Assembly (NCBI RefSeq): GCF_036178845.1
Contig: NZ_CP108070.1
Location: forward strand, 9,734,001 to 9,798,000
Direction of reading: 5' to 3'
Length of the DNA stretch: 64,000 nt
From: Streptomyces sp. NBC_00271
GTDB lineage: Bacteria; Actinomycetota; Actinomycetes; Streptomycetales; Streptomycetaceae
Shown: positions 7,622 to 16,044 of the stretch, one piece after another
Layout of the letters: each line of letters opens with the position of its first letter
Position numbering within the stretch: the stretch's first letter is position 1
Translations under genes and position numbers: made by a program
Notes under the pieces: generated by a model
Told to the model about the DNA's origin: nothing
Database searches by the model: none
The model's input: only the letters and a program-made list of their open reading frames with translations

Positions 7622-9529
7622 ATGCCGCCCAGCGGCCTGAGCCCCCTCGGGCCTGGGGCCGGGGCCTTCCCACCACGTACACGCCCGGCGCGAGGCCGCG
7701 TCGGCACCCAGGGAGTGAGTTCGCTGTCGACCGCCATCCTCACCGGCCAGCCGGTCCCCGGATCGTCGCTCGAGAGCGATCTGCGGTCGCTCGGCTTCGA
7801 CGTGCGGCTCGCCGGCGAAGCCGGTGACGCCGAGACACTGCTGGCCGCCGTACCGGCGGACCAGCGGGTCGCCGTCGTCGACGCCCGCTTCGTGGGGCAC
7901 CTGCACGCACTGCGCCTCGGCCTCACGGACCCACGGTTCGCGGCCTCCGCACTGCCCGGCGCCGTATCGGTACAGCCCGAGGCCCGCCGGGCGCTGACCC
8001 GTGCCGTGGCCCGTGAGAGCTCCGCCTCCGGCGGCCTCGCCGTCGCCACCGACAACCTCGCCGAGCGCCTCACCGCGGCCCTCGACGCGGACGGCGTCGC
8101 CGTGTTCCGCCCCGAGCTCGGCACGCTCGTCGCCGTGGTCCCCACCGACCCGCAGGAGCGCAACGAGGCCCGGCAGGCCGTCTCCGCCGTGGACGACGAG
8201 GCCGTGCGCCTGCGCAGCGCGGTCAAGGCCCGCGACGGCTTCTTCACCACGTACTGCATCAGCCCGTACTCGCGCTACATCGCCCGCTGGTGCGCCCGTC
8301 GCGGCCTGACACCGAACCAGGTCACCACCGCTTCCCTGCTCACCGCGCTGATCGCCGCGGGCTGCGCCGCCACCGGCACCCGCGCCGGATTCGTCGCGGC
8401 CGGGCTGCTGCTCCTGTTCTCCTTCGTCCTGGACTGCACGGACGGGCAGCTCGCCCGCTACTCGCTCCAGTACTCGACGCTCGGCGCCTGGCTGGACGCG
8501 ACCTTCGACCGCGCCAAGGAGTACGCCTACTACGCGGGCCTCGCCCTCGGAGCCGCCCGCGGCGGCGACGACGTATGGGCCCTGGCGCTCGGCGCGATGA
8601 TCCTCCAGACCTGCCGGCACGTCGTGGACTTCTCCTTCAACGAGGCGAACCACGACGCCACCGCCAGCACCAGCCCCACCGCCGCCCTCTCGGACAAGCT
8701 CGACAGCGTCGGCTGGACGGTCTGGGTGCGCCAGATGATAGTGCTGCCCATCGGCGAACGATGGGCGATGATCGCCGTCCTCACGGCGCTGACGACCCCC
8801 CGCATCACCTTCTACGCGCTGCTCGTCGGCTGCGCGTTCGCCGCGACGTACACCACGGCGGGCCGGGTACTGCGCTCGCTGACCCGCAAGGCGCGGCGGA
8901 CCGACCGCGCGGCGCAGGCGCTGGCGGACCTCGCCGACTCGGGCCCCATCGCCGAGGCTGTGGCCTCGGGACCGGTCCGCAGGGCGAAGGCCCGCGCTTA
9001 TTCCGCGCCGCTTTGGGCCGCACTGGGCACCGTGATCCTGCTGGTCGACGTGTCGTTCCGGCAGTTCGGAAACTGGCAGATGATCGTCGGCGCCCTCGTC
9101 TACGCGGCCTGCGCGGGCCGCGCGGTCGCGCGCCCTCTCAAGGGCCCCCTCGACTGGCTGGTGCCCCCCTTCTTCCGCGCCGCCGAATACCTCACCGTTC
9201 TGGTACTGGCGGCTAAAGCCGATGTGAACGGAGCACTTCCTGCGGCTTTCGGCCTGGTGGCCGCCGTCGCCTACCATCACTACGACACGGTGTACCGCAT
9301 CCGCGGCAACGCCGGAGCCCCCCCGTACTGGCTGGTGCGGGCGATCGGCGGGCACGAAGGCAGGACGCTGCTGGTCACCGTCCTGGCCGTGCTGCTCACC
9401 GCCGCACAGTTCAAGGTCGCGCTCACGGTGCTCGCCGTGGCCGTGGCGCTGCTGGTGCTCGTCGAGAGCATCCGCTTCTGGGTGTCCTCCGGGGCCCCCG
9501 CCGTACACGATGAAGGAGAACCCGCATGA
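7622..9529 (+). CDS. large CDP-alcohol phosphatidyltransferase (DUF5941-type)
   Basis: 635 residues from the ATG at 7622; an in-frame GTG at 7715 would remove 31 poorly conserved residues. Residues about 35-195 form an N-terminal globular domain with weak nucleotidyltransferase character (AVVDARFVGHLHALRLG). Then comes the CDP-alcohol phosphotransferase motif DCTDGQLARYSLQYSTLG with DATFD, giving the D-x2-D-G-x2-A-R-x8-G-x3-D-x3-D metal site. The C-terminal half is a second block of hydrophobic helices, the layout I remember for DUF5941 proteins. It should transfer a phospho-alcohol from a CDP-alcohol to an acceptor at the membrane. It overlaps the next gene by ATGA, so the two are coupled. 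The substrate is not known. Confidence 0.8.
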   Translation: MPPSGLSPLGPGAGAFPPRTRPARGRVGTQGVSSLSTAILTGQPVPGSSLESDLRSLGFDVRLAGEAGDAETLLAAVPADQRVAVVDARFVGHLHALRLGLTDPRFAASALPGAVSVQPEARRALTRAVARESSASGGLAVATDNLAERLTAALDADGVAVFRPELGTLVAVVPTDPQERNEARQAVSAVDDEAVRLRSAVKARDGFFTTYCISPYSRYIARWCARRGLTPNQVTTASLLTALIAAGCAATGTRAGFVAAGLLLLFSFVLDCTDGQLARYSLQYSTLGAWLDATFDRAKEYAYYAGLALGAARGGDDVWALALGAMILQTCRHVVDFSFNEANHDATASTSPTAALSDKLDSVGWTVWVRQMIVLPIGERWAMIAVLTALTTPRITFYALLVGCAFAATYTTAGRVLRSLTRKARRTDRAAQALADLADSGPIAEAVASGPVRRAKARAYSAPLWAALGTVILLVDVSFRQFGNWQMIVGALVYAACAGRAVARPLKGPLDWLVPPFFRAAEYLTVLVLAAKADVNGALPAAFGLVAAVAYHHYDTVYRIRGNAGAPPYWLVRAIGGHEGRTLLVTVLAVLLTAAQFKVALTVLAVAVALLVLVESIRFWVSSGAPAVHDEGEPA

Positions 9530-10278
9530 TCGGCCTCGTGCTGGCGGCCGGCGCCGGACGGCGTCTGCGTCCCTACACCGACAGCCTCCCAAAGGCTCTG
9601 GTGCCGGTGGGACCCGAGGGCATGGAGGACAGCATCACGGTCCTGGACCTGACCCTCGGCAACTTCGCCGAGATCGGTCTGACCGAGGTCGGGATCATCG
9701 TCGGCTACCGCAAGGAAGCCGTGTACGACCGCAAGGACGCCCTGGAGGCCAAGTACGGCCTCAAGATCACCCTCATCGACAACGACAAGGCCGAGGAGTG
9801 GAACAACGCCTACTCCCTGTGGTGCGGCCGTGACGCCCTCAAGGACGGTGTGATCCTCGCCAACGGCGACACCGTGCACCCGGTCTCCGTCGAGAAGACG
9901 CTGCTGGCCGCCCGCGGCGACGGCAAGCGGATCATCCTCGCCCTCGACACGGTGAAGAAGCTCGCCGACGAGGAGATGAAGGTCGTCGTCGACCCCGACA
10001 AGGGCGTCCGGAAGATCACCAAGCTGATGGAGCCCACCGAGGCCACCGGCGAGTACATCGGTGTCACCCTCATCGAGGGCGACGCCGCCGCCGACCTGGC
10101 CGACGCCCTGGAGACGGTGTGGGAGACAGACCCGCAGCAGTTCTACGAGCACGGTTACCAGGAGCTCGTCAACCGCGGCTTCAAGATCGACGTGGCACCG
10201 ATCGGCGACGTCAAGTGGGTCGAGATCGACAACCACGACGACCTCGCCAAGGGACGGGAGATCGCGTGCCAGTACTGA
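9526..10278 (+). CDS. sugar/alcohol-phosphate nucleotidyltransferase (LicC/NTP_transferase family)
   Basis: 250 residues. The nucleotide-binding signature is at the very N-terminus: LVLAAGAGRRLRPYTDSLPKALVPVG (G-x-G-x-R-x2-P-x-T...P-K). The metal-binding aspartate is in ILANGDTVHP, and NAYSLWCGRD matches the phosphocholine cytidylyltransferase (LicC) subgroup. The predicted reaction is NTP plus a phospho-alcohol or sugar-phosphate giving a nucleotide-activated donor and PPi. With two CDP-alcohol phosphotransferases and a glycerol-1-phosphate-dehydrogenase-like enzyme beside it, CTP is the likely nucleotide and a polyol phosphate the likely substrate (inference). It overlaps its upstream neighbour by 4 bases and the downstream one by 13. 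Confidence 0.8.
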   Translation: MIGLVLAAGAGRRLRPYTDSLPKALVPVGPEGMEDSITVLDLTLGNFAEIGLTEVGIIVGYRKEAVYDRKDALEAKYGLKITLIDNDKAEEWNNAYSLWCGRDALKDGVILANGDTVHPVSVEKTLLAARGDGKRIILALDTVKKLADEEMKVVVDPDKGVRKITKLMEPTEATGEYIGVTLIEGDAAADLADALETVWETDPQQFYEHGYQELVNRGFKIDVAPIGDVKWVEIDNHDDLAKGREIACQY

Positions 10279-11327
10279 CAAGGCTCATCCCCTCGCCGGT
10301 CGTCGTCGACATCCGCGCGGGTGCCCTGGACGACCTGGCGAGCGTGCTCTCCGACCAGCGGATCTCGCACTCCGGGAAGCTGGCCGTCGCCGTGAGCAAC
10401 GGCTCCGGCGCGAAGCTGCGCGAGCGGATCGCCCCGGCCCTGCCCAGCGCCACCTGGTACGAGGTCGGCGGCGGCACCCTCGACGACGCGATCCGGCTGG
10501 CCGGTGCCATCAAGGCCGGCCACTACGACGCGGTCGTGGGCCTGGGCGGCGGCAAGATCATCGACTGCGCGAAGTTCGCCGCGGCGCGCGTCGGCCTCCC
10601 GCTGGTCGCCGTGCCCACCAACCTCGCGCACGACGGCCTGTGCTCGCCCGTCGCGACCCTCGACAACGACGCGGGCCGCGGCTCCTACGGTGTGCCGAAC
10701 CCGATCGCGGTCGTCATCGACCTCGATGTGATCCGGGACGCCCCCGCACGGTTCGTGCGCTCCGGCATCGGCGACGCCGTCTCCAACATCTCCGCGATCG
10801 CGGACTGGGAGCTGGCCAACCGCGTCAACGGCGAGAAGATCGACGGTCTCGCGGCCGCGATGGCACGCCAGGCCGGAGAGGCCGTACTGCGCCACCCCGG
10901 CGGCATCGGCGACAACGACTTCCTCCAGGTGCTCGCCGAGGCACTGGTCCTCAGCGGGATCGCCATGTCGGTGTCGGGCGACTCACGGCCCTCGTCGGGC
11001 GCCTGCCACGAGATCAACCACGCCTTCGACCTCCTCTTCCCCAAGCGCGCGGCCAGCCACGGCGAGCAGTGCGGTCTGGGCGCGGCCTTCGCGATGTACC
11101 TGCGGGGGGCGCACGAGGAGTCGGCGTACATGGCCGAGGTGCTGCACCGGCACGGGCTGCCGGTGCTGTCCGAGGAGATCGGGTTCACCGTGGACGAGTT
11201 CGTACAGGTCGTGGAGTTCGCTCCGCAGACCCGGCCGGGCCGGTACACGATCCTCGAACACCTCGACCTGAAAACCAACCAGATCAAGGACATCTACTCC
11301 GACTATGCCAAGGCCATCAGTAGCTGA
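10266..11327 (+). CDS. iron-containing/glycerol-1-phosphate dehydrogenase-like enzyme
   Basis: 353 residues from the GTG at 10266, inside the previous gene. The dehydroquinate-synthase-like fold is shown by the NAD(P) site VVGLGGGKIIDCAKFAA, the substrate loop VPTNLAHDGLCSPVA and metal ligands in SSGACHEINHAFD and ASHGEQCG. This pattern matches sn-glycerol-1-phosphate dehydrogenase (EgsA/AraM) better than glycerol dehydrogenase or alcohol dehydrogenase IV. It would reduce dihydroxyacetone phosphate to sn-glycerol-1-phosphate, the enantiomer not used in ordinary bacterial lipids. The flanking CDP-alcohol enzymes suggest that this polyol phosphate is activated and polymerised or lipid-linked. 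The assignment is by motif; stereochemistry needs assay. Confidence 0.75.
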   Translation: MPVLTRLIPSPVVVDIRAGALDDLASVLSDQRISHSGKLAVAVSNGSGAKLRERIAPALPSATWYEVGGGTLDDAIRLAGAIKAGHYDAVVGLGGGKIIDCAKFAAARVGLPLVAVPTNLAHDGLCSPVATLDNDAGRGSYGVPNPIAVVIDLDVIRDAPARFVRSGIGDAVSNISAIADWELANRVNGEKIDGLAAAMARQAGEAVLRHPGGIGDNDFLQVLAEALVLSGIAMSVSGDSRPSSGACHEINHAFDLLFPKRAASHGEQCGLGAAFAMYLRGAHEESAYMAEVLHRHGLPVLSEEIGFTVDEFVQVVEFAPQTRPGRYTILEHLDLKTNQIKDIYSDYAKAISS

Positions 11328-12084
11328 ACTCCGCCCCGTCGTTCATCCCGCAGGGGTGAAGGACCGGCGCAGCGGTGAGCATTGGGCGGGACGCCTGTAC
11401 ATGCGAGAGATCTCGCTGCGCTGCGACCGCTACCTGGTGAACACCAGGATCACGCCCAACCAGCTCACGTACCTGATGACTGTCTTCGGCGTGCTCGCCG
11501 CCCCGGCCCTGCTGGTGCCGGGGATCCCGGGCGCCGTGCTCGGCGTGCTCATGGTCCAGCTCTACCTGCTGCTCGACTGTGTCGACGGTGAGATAGCGCG
11601 CTGGAAGAAGCAGTTCTCGCTCGGCGGGGTCTACCTGGACCGGGTCGGTGCCTATCTGACCGACGCCGCGGTGCTCGTGGGCTTCGGCCTGCGCGCCGCC
11701 GATCCCTGGGGTTCCGGGCGGATCGACTGGCTCTGGGCCTTCCTCGGCACCCTGGCGGCCCTCGGCGCGATCCTGATCAAGGCCGAGACCGACCTCGTCG
11801 GTGTCGCCCGCCACCAGGGCGGCCTGCCGCCGGTCAAGGAGTCGGCGTCCGAGCCGCGCTCGTCCGGCATGGCGCTGGCCCGCAGGGCCGCCGCCGCGCT
11901 GAAGTTCCACCGGCTGGTGCTCGGCATCGAGGCGTCCCTGCTGATCCTGGTGCTGGCCATCGTGGACTCGGTGCGCGGAGACCTGTTCTTCAGCCGCCTC
12001 GGCGTCGCGGTCCTGGCCGGCATCGCCATCCTCCAGACCGTGCTGCACCTCGTGTCCATCCTTGCCTCCAGCAGGCTGAAGTGA
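11305..12084 (+). CDS. CDP-alcohol phosphatidyltransferase family membrane protein
   Basis: 259 residues. The signature DCVDGEIARWKKQFSLGG followed by YLDRVGAYLTD gives the full D-x2-D-G-x2-A-R-x8-G-x3-D-x3-D set. About five or six hydrophobic helices surround it. It starts at an ATG 23 bases inside the dehydrogenase gene, so translation is coupled. This is the second such enzyme within 4 kb. Having two suggests sequential transfers, for example a priming phospho-alcohol onto a lipid and then chain units. The acceptor cannot be told from sequence. Confidence 0.82.
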   Translation: MPRPSVAELRPVVHPAGVKDRRSGEHWAGRLYMREISLRCDRYLVNTRITPNQLTYLMTVFGVLAAPALLVPGIPGAVLGVLMVQLYLLLDCVDGEIARWKKQFSLGGVYLDRVGAYLTDAAVLVGFGLRAADPWGSGRIDWLWAFLGTLAALGAILIKAETDLVGVARHQGGLPPVKESASEPRSSGMALARRAAAALKFHRLVLGIEASLLILVLAIVDSVRGDLFFSRLGVAVLAGIAILQTVLHLVSILASSRLK

Positions 12085-12965
12085 GTACGGCGATGAAGGT
12101 CGGCGCGGTCATCATCACCATGGGCAACCGCCCCGACGAACTCCGAGCCCTGCTGGACTCCGTCGCCAAGCAGGACGGCGACCGGGTCGAGGTGGTCGTG
12201 GTCGGCAACGGCTCGCCCGTGCCGGACGTCCCCGACGGCGTACGCACGGTCGAGCTGCCCGAGAACCTCGGCATACCCGGCGGCCGCAACGTGGGCATCG
12301 AGGCCTTCGGCCCCGGTGGCACGGACGTCGACATCCTGCTCTTCCTCGACGACGACGGCCTCCTCGCCACCCACGACACCGCCGAGCTGTGCCGCCTGGC
12401 CTTCGCCGCCGACCCCGAGCTCGGCATCATCAGCTTCCGGATCGCGGACCCCGAGACCAAGGAGACCCAGCGCCGCCACGTACCGCGGCTGCGCGCCTCC
12501 GACCCGATGCGCTCCTCGCGCGTGACCACCTTCCTCGGTGGCGCCAACGCGGTCCGTACGAAGGTCTTCGCCGAGGTCGGCGGACTTCCGGACGAGTTCT
12601 TCTACGCCCACGAGGAAACCGACCTGGCATGGCGGGCCCTCGACTCGGGCTGGATGATCGACTACCGGTCCGACATGGTGCTGTACCACCCCACGACCGC
12701 CCCTTCGCGGCACGCGGTCTACCACCGCATGGTGGCCCGCAACCGCGTCTGGCTCGCGCGCCGAAACCTTCCCGCACCGCTCGTCCCCGTCTACCTCGGC
12801 GTCTGGATGCTCCTGACCCTGGCCCGCCGTCCCTCCGGACCTGCCCTGAAGGCGTGGTTCGGCGGTTTCAAGGAGGGCTGGACCAGTTCCTGCGGGCCCC
12901 GGCGTCCCATGAAGTGGCGTACGGTGTGGCGGCTGACCCGCCTCGGTCGTCCTCCTGTCATCTGA
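12081..12965 (+). CDS. glycosyltransferase family 2 protein
   Basis: 294 residues from a GTG that overlaps the upstream stop (GTGA). The GT-A fold is seen in VGAVIITMGNRPDELRALL, the DXD-like FLDDDG, the acceptor loop FLGGANAVRTKVF and the catalytic ED-like segment YAHEETDLAWRALDSG. It most resembles rhamnosyl/galactofuranosyl-type GT2 enzymes that elongate surface glycans on the cytoplasmic face. A short amphipathic or hydrophobic stretch near the C-terminus (LVPVYLGVWMLLTLA) may anchor it to the membrane. Gene order puts it just ahead of the exporter, consistent with glycan assembly. Confidence 0.85.
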   Translation: MSTAMKVGAVIITMGNRPDELRALLDSVAKQDGDRVEVVVVGNGSPVPDVPDGVRTVELPENLGIPGGRNVGIEAFGPGGTDVDILLFLDDDGLLATHDTAELCRLAFAADPELGIISFRIADPETKETQRRHVPRLRASDPMRSSRVTTFLGGANAVRTKVFAEVGGLPDEFFYAHEETDLAWRALDSGWMIDYRSDMVLYHPTTAPSRHAVYHRMVARNRVWLARRNLPAPLVPVYLGVWMLLTLARRPSGPALKAWFGGFKEGWTSSCGPRRPMKWRTVWRLTRLGRPPVI

Positions 12966-12990
12966 CAAGCGGCTACGCCATCTGACAAGC
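12959..12990 (+). repeat. 12-bp direct repeat before the ABC exporter genes
   Basis: catctgacaagc occurs at 12959-12970 and again at 12979-12990, an exact repeat with a 20-bp period. The first copy contains the stop codon of the glycosyltransferase gene. It may be a small duplication or a binding site on one face of the helix. Confidence 0.6.
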
Positions 12991-13087
12991 TCGTTTCCGG
13001 GAGCACGTTCGCCGTACTCCGGTGTCCCGTGCCCTCAGCCCCTGCCCGACCAGGCCGTGCGCATCATGAAGACGAAGGTTTCCATTT

Positions 13088-14017
13088 GTGAGTGAGACAA
13101 CGCATGACGGAGCTGTCGCGGTGAGCGACCGTCCGTCCCCCGATGACGGGCTCTCCGCGGCCGACCTGGCCGCCAAGTACGGGCTCGCGGTGAGCGGCGC
13201 CCGGCCCGGACTCGTCGAGTACGTGCGTCAGCTGTGGGGGCGGCGGCACTTCATCCTCGCCTTCTCGCAGGCAAAACTCACCGCGCAGTACAGCCAGGCC
13301 AAGCTCGGCCAGCTGTGGCAGGTGGCGACGCCACTGCTGAACGCGGCCGTGTACTACTTCATCTTCGGCGTGATCCTCAAGGCCAGCCGGGGCATGTCGC
13401 ACGACACCTACATCCCGTTCCTGGTGACCGGTGTGTTCGTCTTCACGTTCACGCAGAGCTCGATCATGGCGGGCGTCCGTGCGATCTCGGGCAACCTGGG
13501 GCTGGTGCGCGCGCTGCACTTCCCGCGCGCCTCGCTGCCCATCTCCTTCGCGCTCCAGCAGCTCCAGCAGCTGCTGTTCTCGATGATCGTGCTGTTCGTC
13601 GTGGTGCTCGGTTTCGGCAGCGCGCCGGGTCTGTCCTGGCTGCTGATCGTCCCGGTGCTGGTGCTGCAGTTCCTCTTCAACACCGGCCTCGCGCTGATCG
13701 TGGCGCGCATGGGCGCCAAGACGCCGGACCTCGCCCAGCTGATGCCGTTCATCCTGCGGACCTGGATGTACACATCGGGCGTCATGTTCTCCATCAGCAA
13801 CGTGCTCGTCGGACGGCCCGAGTGGTTCATCCGCGCGCTCCAGGTGAACCCGGCCGCGATCTACATGGACCTGATGCGCTTCGCCCTCATCGACGGCTAC
13901 GGCGCCTCGAACCTGCCGCCCCATGTGTGGGCCATCGCCACCTTCTGGGCCGTGGTCGTCGCCGCCGGCGGGTTCGTGTACTTCTGGAAGGCGGAAGAGA
14001 GGTACGGCCGTGGCTGA
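13088..14017 (+). CDS. ABC-2 type polysaccharide/teichoic-acid export permease (TagG/Wzm-like)
   Basis: 309 residues starting at a GTG at 13088. Six membrane helices are visible after a charged N-terminal region. The early segment RHFILAFSQAKLTAQYSQAKLGQLWQ matches the amphipathic interface helix of Wzm/TagG permeases. Helices include LLNAAVYYFIFGVIL, YIPFLVTGVFVFTF, SMIVLFVVVLGFG and FWAVVVAAGGFVYFW. It pairs with the ATPase encoded directly after it (8-base overlap) to export a lipid-linked glycan or teichoic-acid-like polymer across the cytoplasmic membrane. The upstream synthesis genes supply the probable substrate. Confidence 0.88.
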   Translation: MSETTHDGAVAVSDRPSPDDGLSAADLAAKYGLAVSGARPGLVEYVRQLWGRRHFILAFSQAKLTAQYSQAKLGQLWQVATPLLNAAVYYFIFGVILKASRGMSHDTYIPFLVTGVFVFTFTQSSIMAGVRAISGNLGLVRALHFPRASLPISFALQQLQQLLFSMIVLFVVVLGFGSAPGLSWLLIVPVLVLQFLFNTGLALIVARMGAKTPDLAQLMPFILRTWMYTSGVMFSISNVLVGRPEWFIRALQVNPAAIYMDLMRFALIDGYGASNLPPHVWAIATFWAVVVAAGGFVYFWKAEERYGRG

Positions 14018-14783
14018 GCAGGCATCCTCCATCCCGACCGTGATCGCGGACGAGCTGCACATCGTCTACCGCGTGAACGGCGCCAAGACCGGCAAGGGCA
14101 GCGCCACCGCCGCCCTCAGCCGCATCATCAAGCGCGGCGAGGAGCGGGGCGTACGCAAGGTGCACGCCGTCAGGGGCGTCTCCTTCACGGCCTATCGCGG
14201 CGAGGCCATCGGCCTGATCGGCTCCAACGGCTCCGGCAAGTCCACGCTCCTGCGTGCCATCGCCGGTCTGTTGCCCGCCGAGAAGGGCAAGGTCTACACC
14301 GACGGCCAGCCCTCGCTGCTCGGCGTGAACGCGGCCCTGATGAACGACCTCACGGGCGAACGCAACGTCATATTGGGCGGGCTCGCGATGGGCATGTCCC
14401 GCGAGCAGATCAGGGAGCGCTACCAGGAGATCGTCGACTTCTCGGGCATCAACGAGAAGGGCGACTTCATCACCCTGCCGATGCGCACCTACTCCTCCGG
14501 CATGGCGGCGCGGCTGCGCTTCTCCATCGCGGCCGCCAAGGACCACGACGTCCTCATGATCGACGAGGCCCTCGCCACCGGAGACCGCTCCTTCCAGAAG
14601 CGCTCCGAGGAGCGGATCCGCGAGCTGCGCAAGAGCGCGGGCACGGTGTTTCTGGTCAGCCACAACAACAAGTCGATCCGCGACACCTGCGACCGCGTGC
14701 TCTGGCTGGAGCGCGGTGAGCTGCGGATGGACGGTCCGACCGAAGAGGTCCTCAAGGAGTACGAGAAGTTCACGGGCAAGTAG
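14010..14783 (+). CDS. ABC transporter ATP-binding protein (TagH/Wzt-like)
   Basis: 257 residues from the GTG at 14010, with AGAGG upstream. Walker A is GSNGSGKSTLLRA, the signature is YSSGMAARLRFSIA, and Walker B is DVLMIDEALATGD with the switch histidine in FLVSHNNKSI. The N-terminal extension before Walker A and the YSSGM signature variant are characteristic of Wzt/TagH exporters of O-antigen and teichoic acids. There is no C-terminal carbohydrate-binding domain, so recognition would be of the TagH/KpsT kind. It powers the adjacent permease. A strong hairpin follows immediately, ending this transcription unit. Confidence 0.9.
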   Translation: MAEQASSIPTVIADELHIVYRVNGAKTGKGSATAALSRIIKRGEERGVRKVHAVRGVSFTAYRGEAIGLIGSNGSGKSTLLRAIAGLLPAEKGKVYTDGQPSLLGVNAALMNDLTGERNVILGGLAMGMSREQIRERYQEIVDFSGINEKGDFITLPMRTYSSGMAARLRFSIAAAKDHDVLMIDEALATGDRSFQKRSEERIRELRKSAGTVFLVSHNNKSIRDTCDRVLWLERGELRMDGPTEEVLKEYEKFTGK

Positions 14784-14794
14784 CTCGTAGTAGC

Positions 14795-14828
14795 CAGGGC
14801 CCCGCCGCAACGATTCGGCGGGGCCCTG
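14795..14828 (+). terminator. rho-independent-type hairpin after the exporter operon
   Basis: Perfect 13-bp arms (cagggccccgccg at 14795-14807, complement at 14816-14828) with an 8-base loop, 12 bases past the ATPase stop codon. It isolates the glycan-export operon from the hopanoid operon. Confidence 0.85.
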
Positions 14829-15079
14829 CGTCTGCAAAGGAAACGCCAACTCCTGCTGGCCTTAGGAATCTTGACACCAATCGGTGTGTTGTTGTGATGT
14901 GCAGGACACCCCGACGAACCTTGCTGCGTTGTACAACGTAAGCTGTACCGGTGCTGAATCGCGGCAAGTGGGGCGATACTGCGCGACACCCGGCACCGGC
15001 GCGCCGCGCGGAGTCCCGGGCGGCGTGTCCGAAAAGGGCACCATTGGGTCGGCAGTGTAGAACGGGAGATGTGACGGCA
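14829..15079 (+). promoter_or_regulatory. promoter region of the hopanoid operon, with a 12-bp palindrome
   Basis: This stretch lies between the terminator and the first hopanoid ORF. A TTGACA at 14871-14876 could be a -35 box, but no good -10 follows at 17-18 bases. A perfect 12-bp palindrome cgttgtacaacg at 14927-14938 is a candidate operator. I see no gene in it. Confidence 0.4.
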
Positions 15080-15145
15080 ATGGCTACGGAAACTCTCCAG
15101 CTCCGCGACGCGTGTGCCGTCCCCGCGCCGGGCGGCGAGCGGTGA
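15080..15145 (+). CDS. possible 21-residue leader peptide coupled to hpnC
   Basis: An ATG at 15080, preceded by GGGAG at about 15064-15068, opens a 21-codon frame (MATETLQLRDACAVPAPGGER). Its TGA overlaps the GTG start of hpnC as GTGA. The overlap is the same kind that links the rest of the operon, so ribosomes may reach hpnC by coupling. It could also be chance; the peptide is too short for family recognition. The frame is open upstream to a GTG at 14951. Confidence 0.4.
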   Translation: MATETLQLRDACAVPAPGGER

Positions 15146-16044
15146 CCCAAGCCGGTACGGCGCGCACGGGTGAGACGGAGCGCGGAACGCTCGACAAGGC
15201 CGCGGGCGAGAACTTCCCCGTGGCACCCTTCTTCCTGCCCCAGGCCTGGCGCGACGATCTGATGGCCGTCTACGGCTTCGCGCGCCTCGTCGACGACATC
15301 GGTGACGGCGACCTCGCCCCGGGCGGCGCGGACGCCAGGTTGCTCGGCGTGTCGCCCGAAGAGGCCGAGGACCGTCTCGTCCTCCTGGACGCCTTCGAGG
15401 CTGACCTGCACCGCGTGTTCGATTCGACGCCGCACCACCCGCTGCTGCGCCGCCTGCAGCCCACGGTCCGCCGCGCGGACCTCACCCCCGAACCCTTCCT
15501 CGGGCTGATCGCGGCCAACCGTCAGGACCAGCTGATCAAGCGCTACGAGACCTATGGCGACCTCGTGGCCTACTGCGAGCTGTCCGCCAACCCCGTCGGC
15601 CGCCTGGTGCTGTCCGTCACCGGCACCTCCACGCCCGAGCGGATCCGCCGCTCGGACGCGGTGTGCACGGCGCTGCAGATCGTCGAGCACCTCCAAGACG
15701 TCGCCGAGGACCTCGGCCGCGACCGCATCTACCTGCCGGCCGAGGACATGAAGCGCTTCCATGTCCAGGAGGCGGATCTCGCCACGGCCACAGCGGGCGC
15801 ATCGGTGCGCGCGCTGGTTGCCTACGAAACAGAACGCGCGCGCCACCTCCTGAATGAAGGCACCCCCCTCGTGGGTAGCGTCCACGGCAGGTTGAAGCTG
15901 CTGCTCGCGGGGTTCGTGGCAGGGGGAAGGGCGGCGATCCGCGCGATCGCCGCCGCCGAATACGACGTACTTCCCGGCCCGCCCAAGCCCGGCAAGCTCC
16001 AGTTGCTGCGCGAGGTGGGAGTGACTCTGCGAGGAGAGGGGTGA
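15142..16044 (+). CDS. hpnC: squalene synthase component HpnC (hydroxysqualene synthase)
   Basis: 300 residues from the GTG at 15142. The trans-isoprenyl-diphosphate synthase fold is shown by FARLVDDIGDGD (first Asp-rich site) and LQIVEHLQDVAEDLGRDRIYLP (second site). HpnC works with HpnD and HpnE: HpnD makes presqualene diphosphate from two farnesyl diphosphates, HpnC turns it into hydroxysqualene and HpnE reduces that to squalene. This is the first enzyme of the hopanoid operon and overlaps hpnD by GTGA. The start could also lie at 15112 upstream, but the sequence there has no similarity. Confidence 0.92.
   Translation: MTQAGTARTGETERGTLDKAAGENFPVAPFFLPQAWRDDLMAVYGFARLVDDIGDGDLAPGGADARLLGVSPEEAEDRLVLLDAFEADLHRVFDSTPHHPLLRRLQPTVRRADLTPEPFLGLIAANRQDQLIKRYETYGDLVAYCELSANPVGRLVLSVTGTSTPERIRRSDAVCTALQIVEHLQDVAEDLGRDRIYLPAEDMKRFHVQEADLATATAGASVRALVAYETERARHLLNEGTPLVGSVHGRLKLLLAGFVAGGRAAIRAIAAAEYDVLPGPPKPGKLQLLREVGVTLRGEG

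Noticed and set aside
6377..9592. A 1071-codon minus-strand frame running from galE through the whole phosphotransferase gene
   Set aside because: Only the 328 codons from 7363 match GalE. The rest is arginine/glycine-rich antisense of a well-supported plus-strand enzyme.
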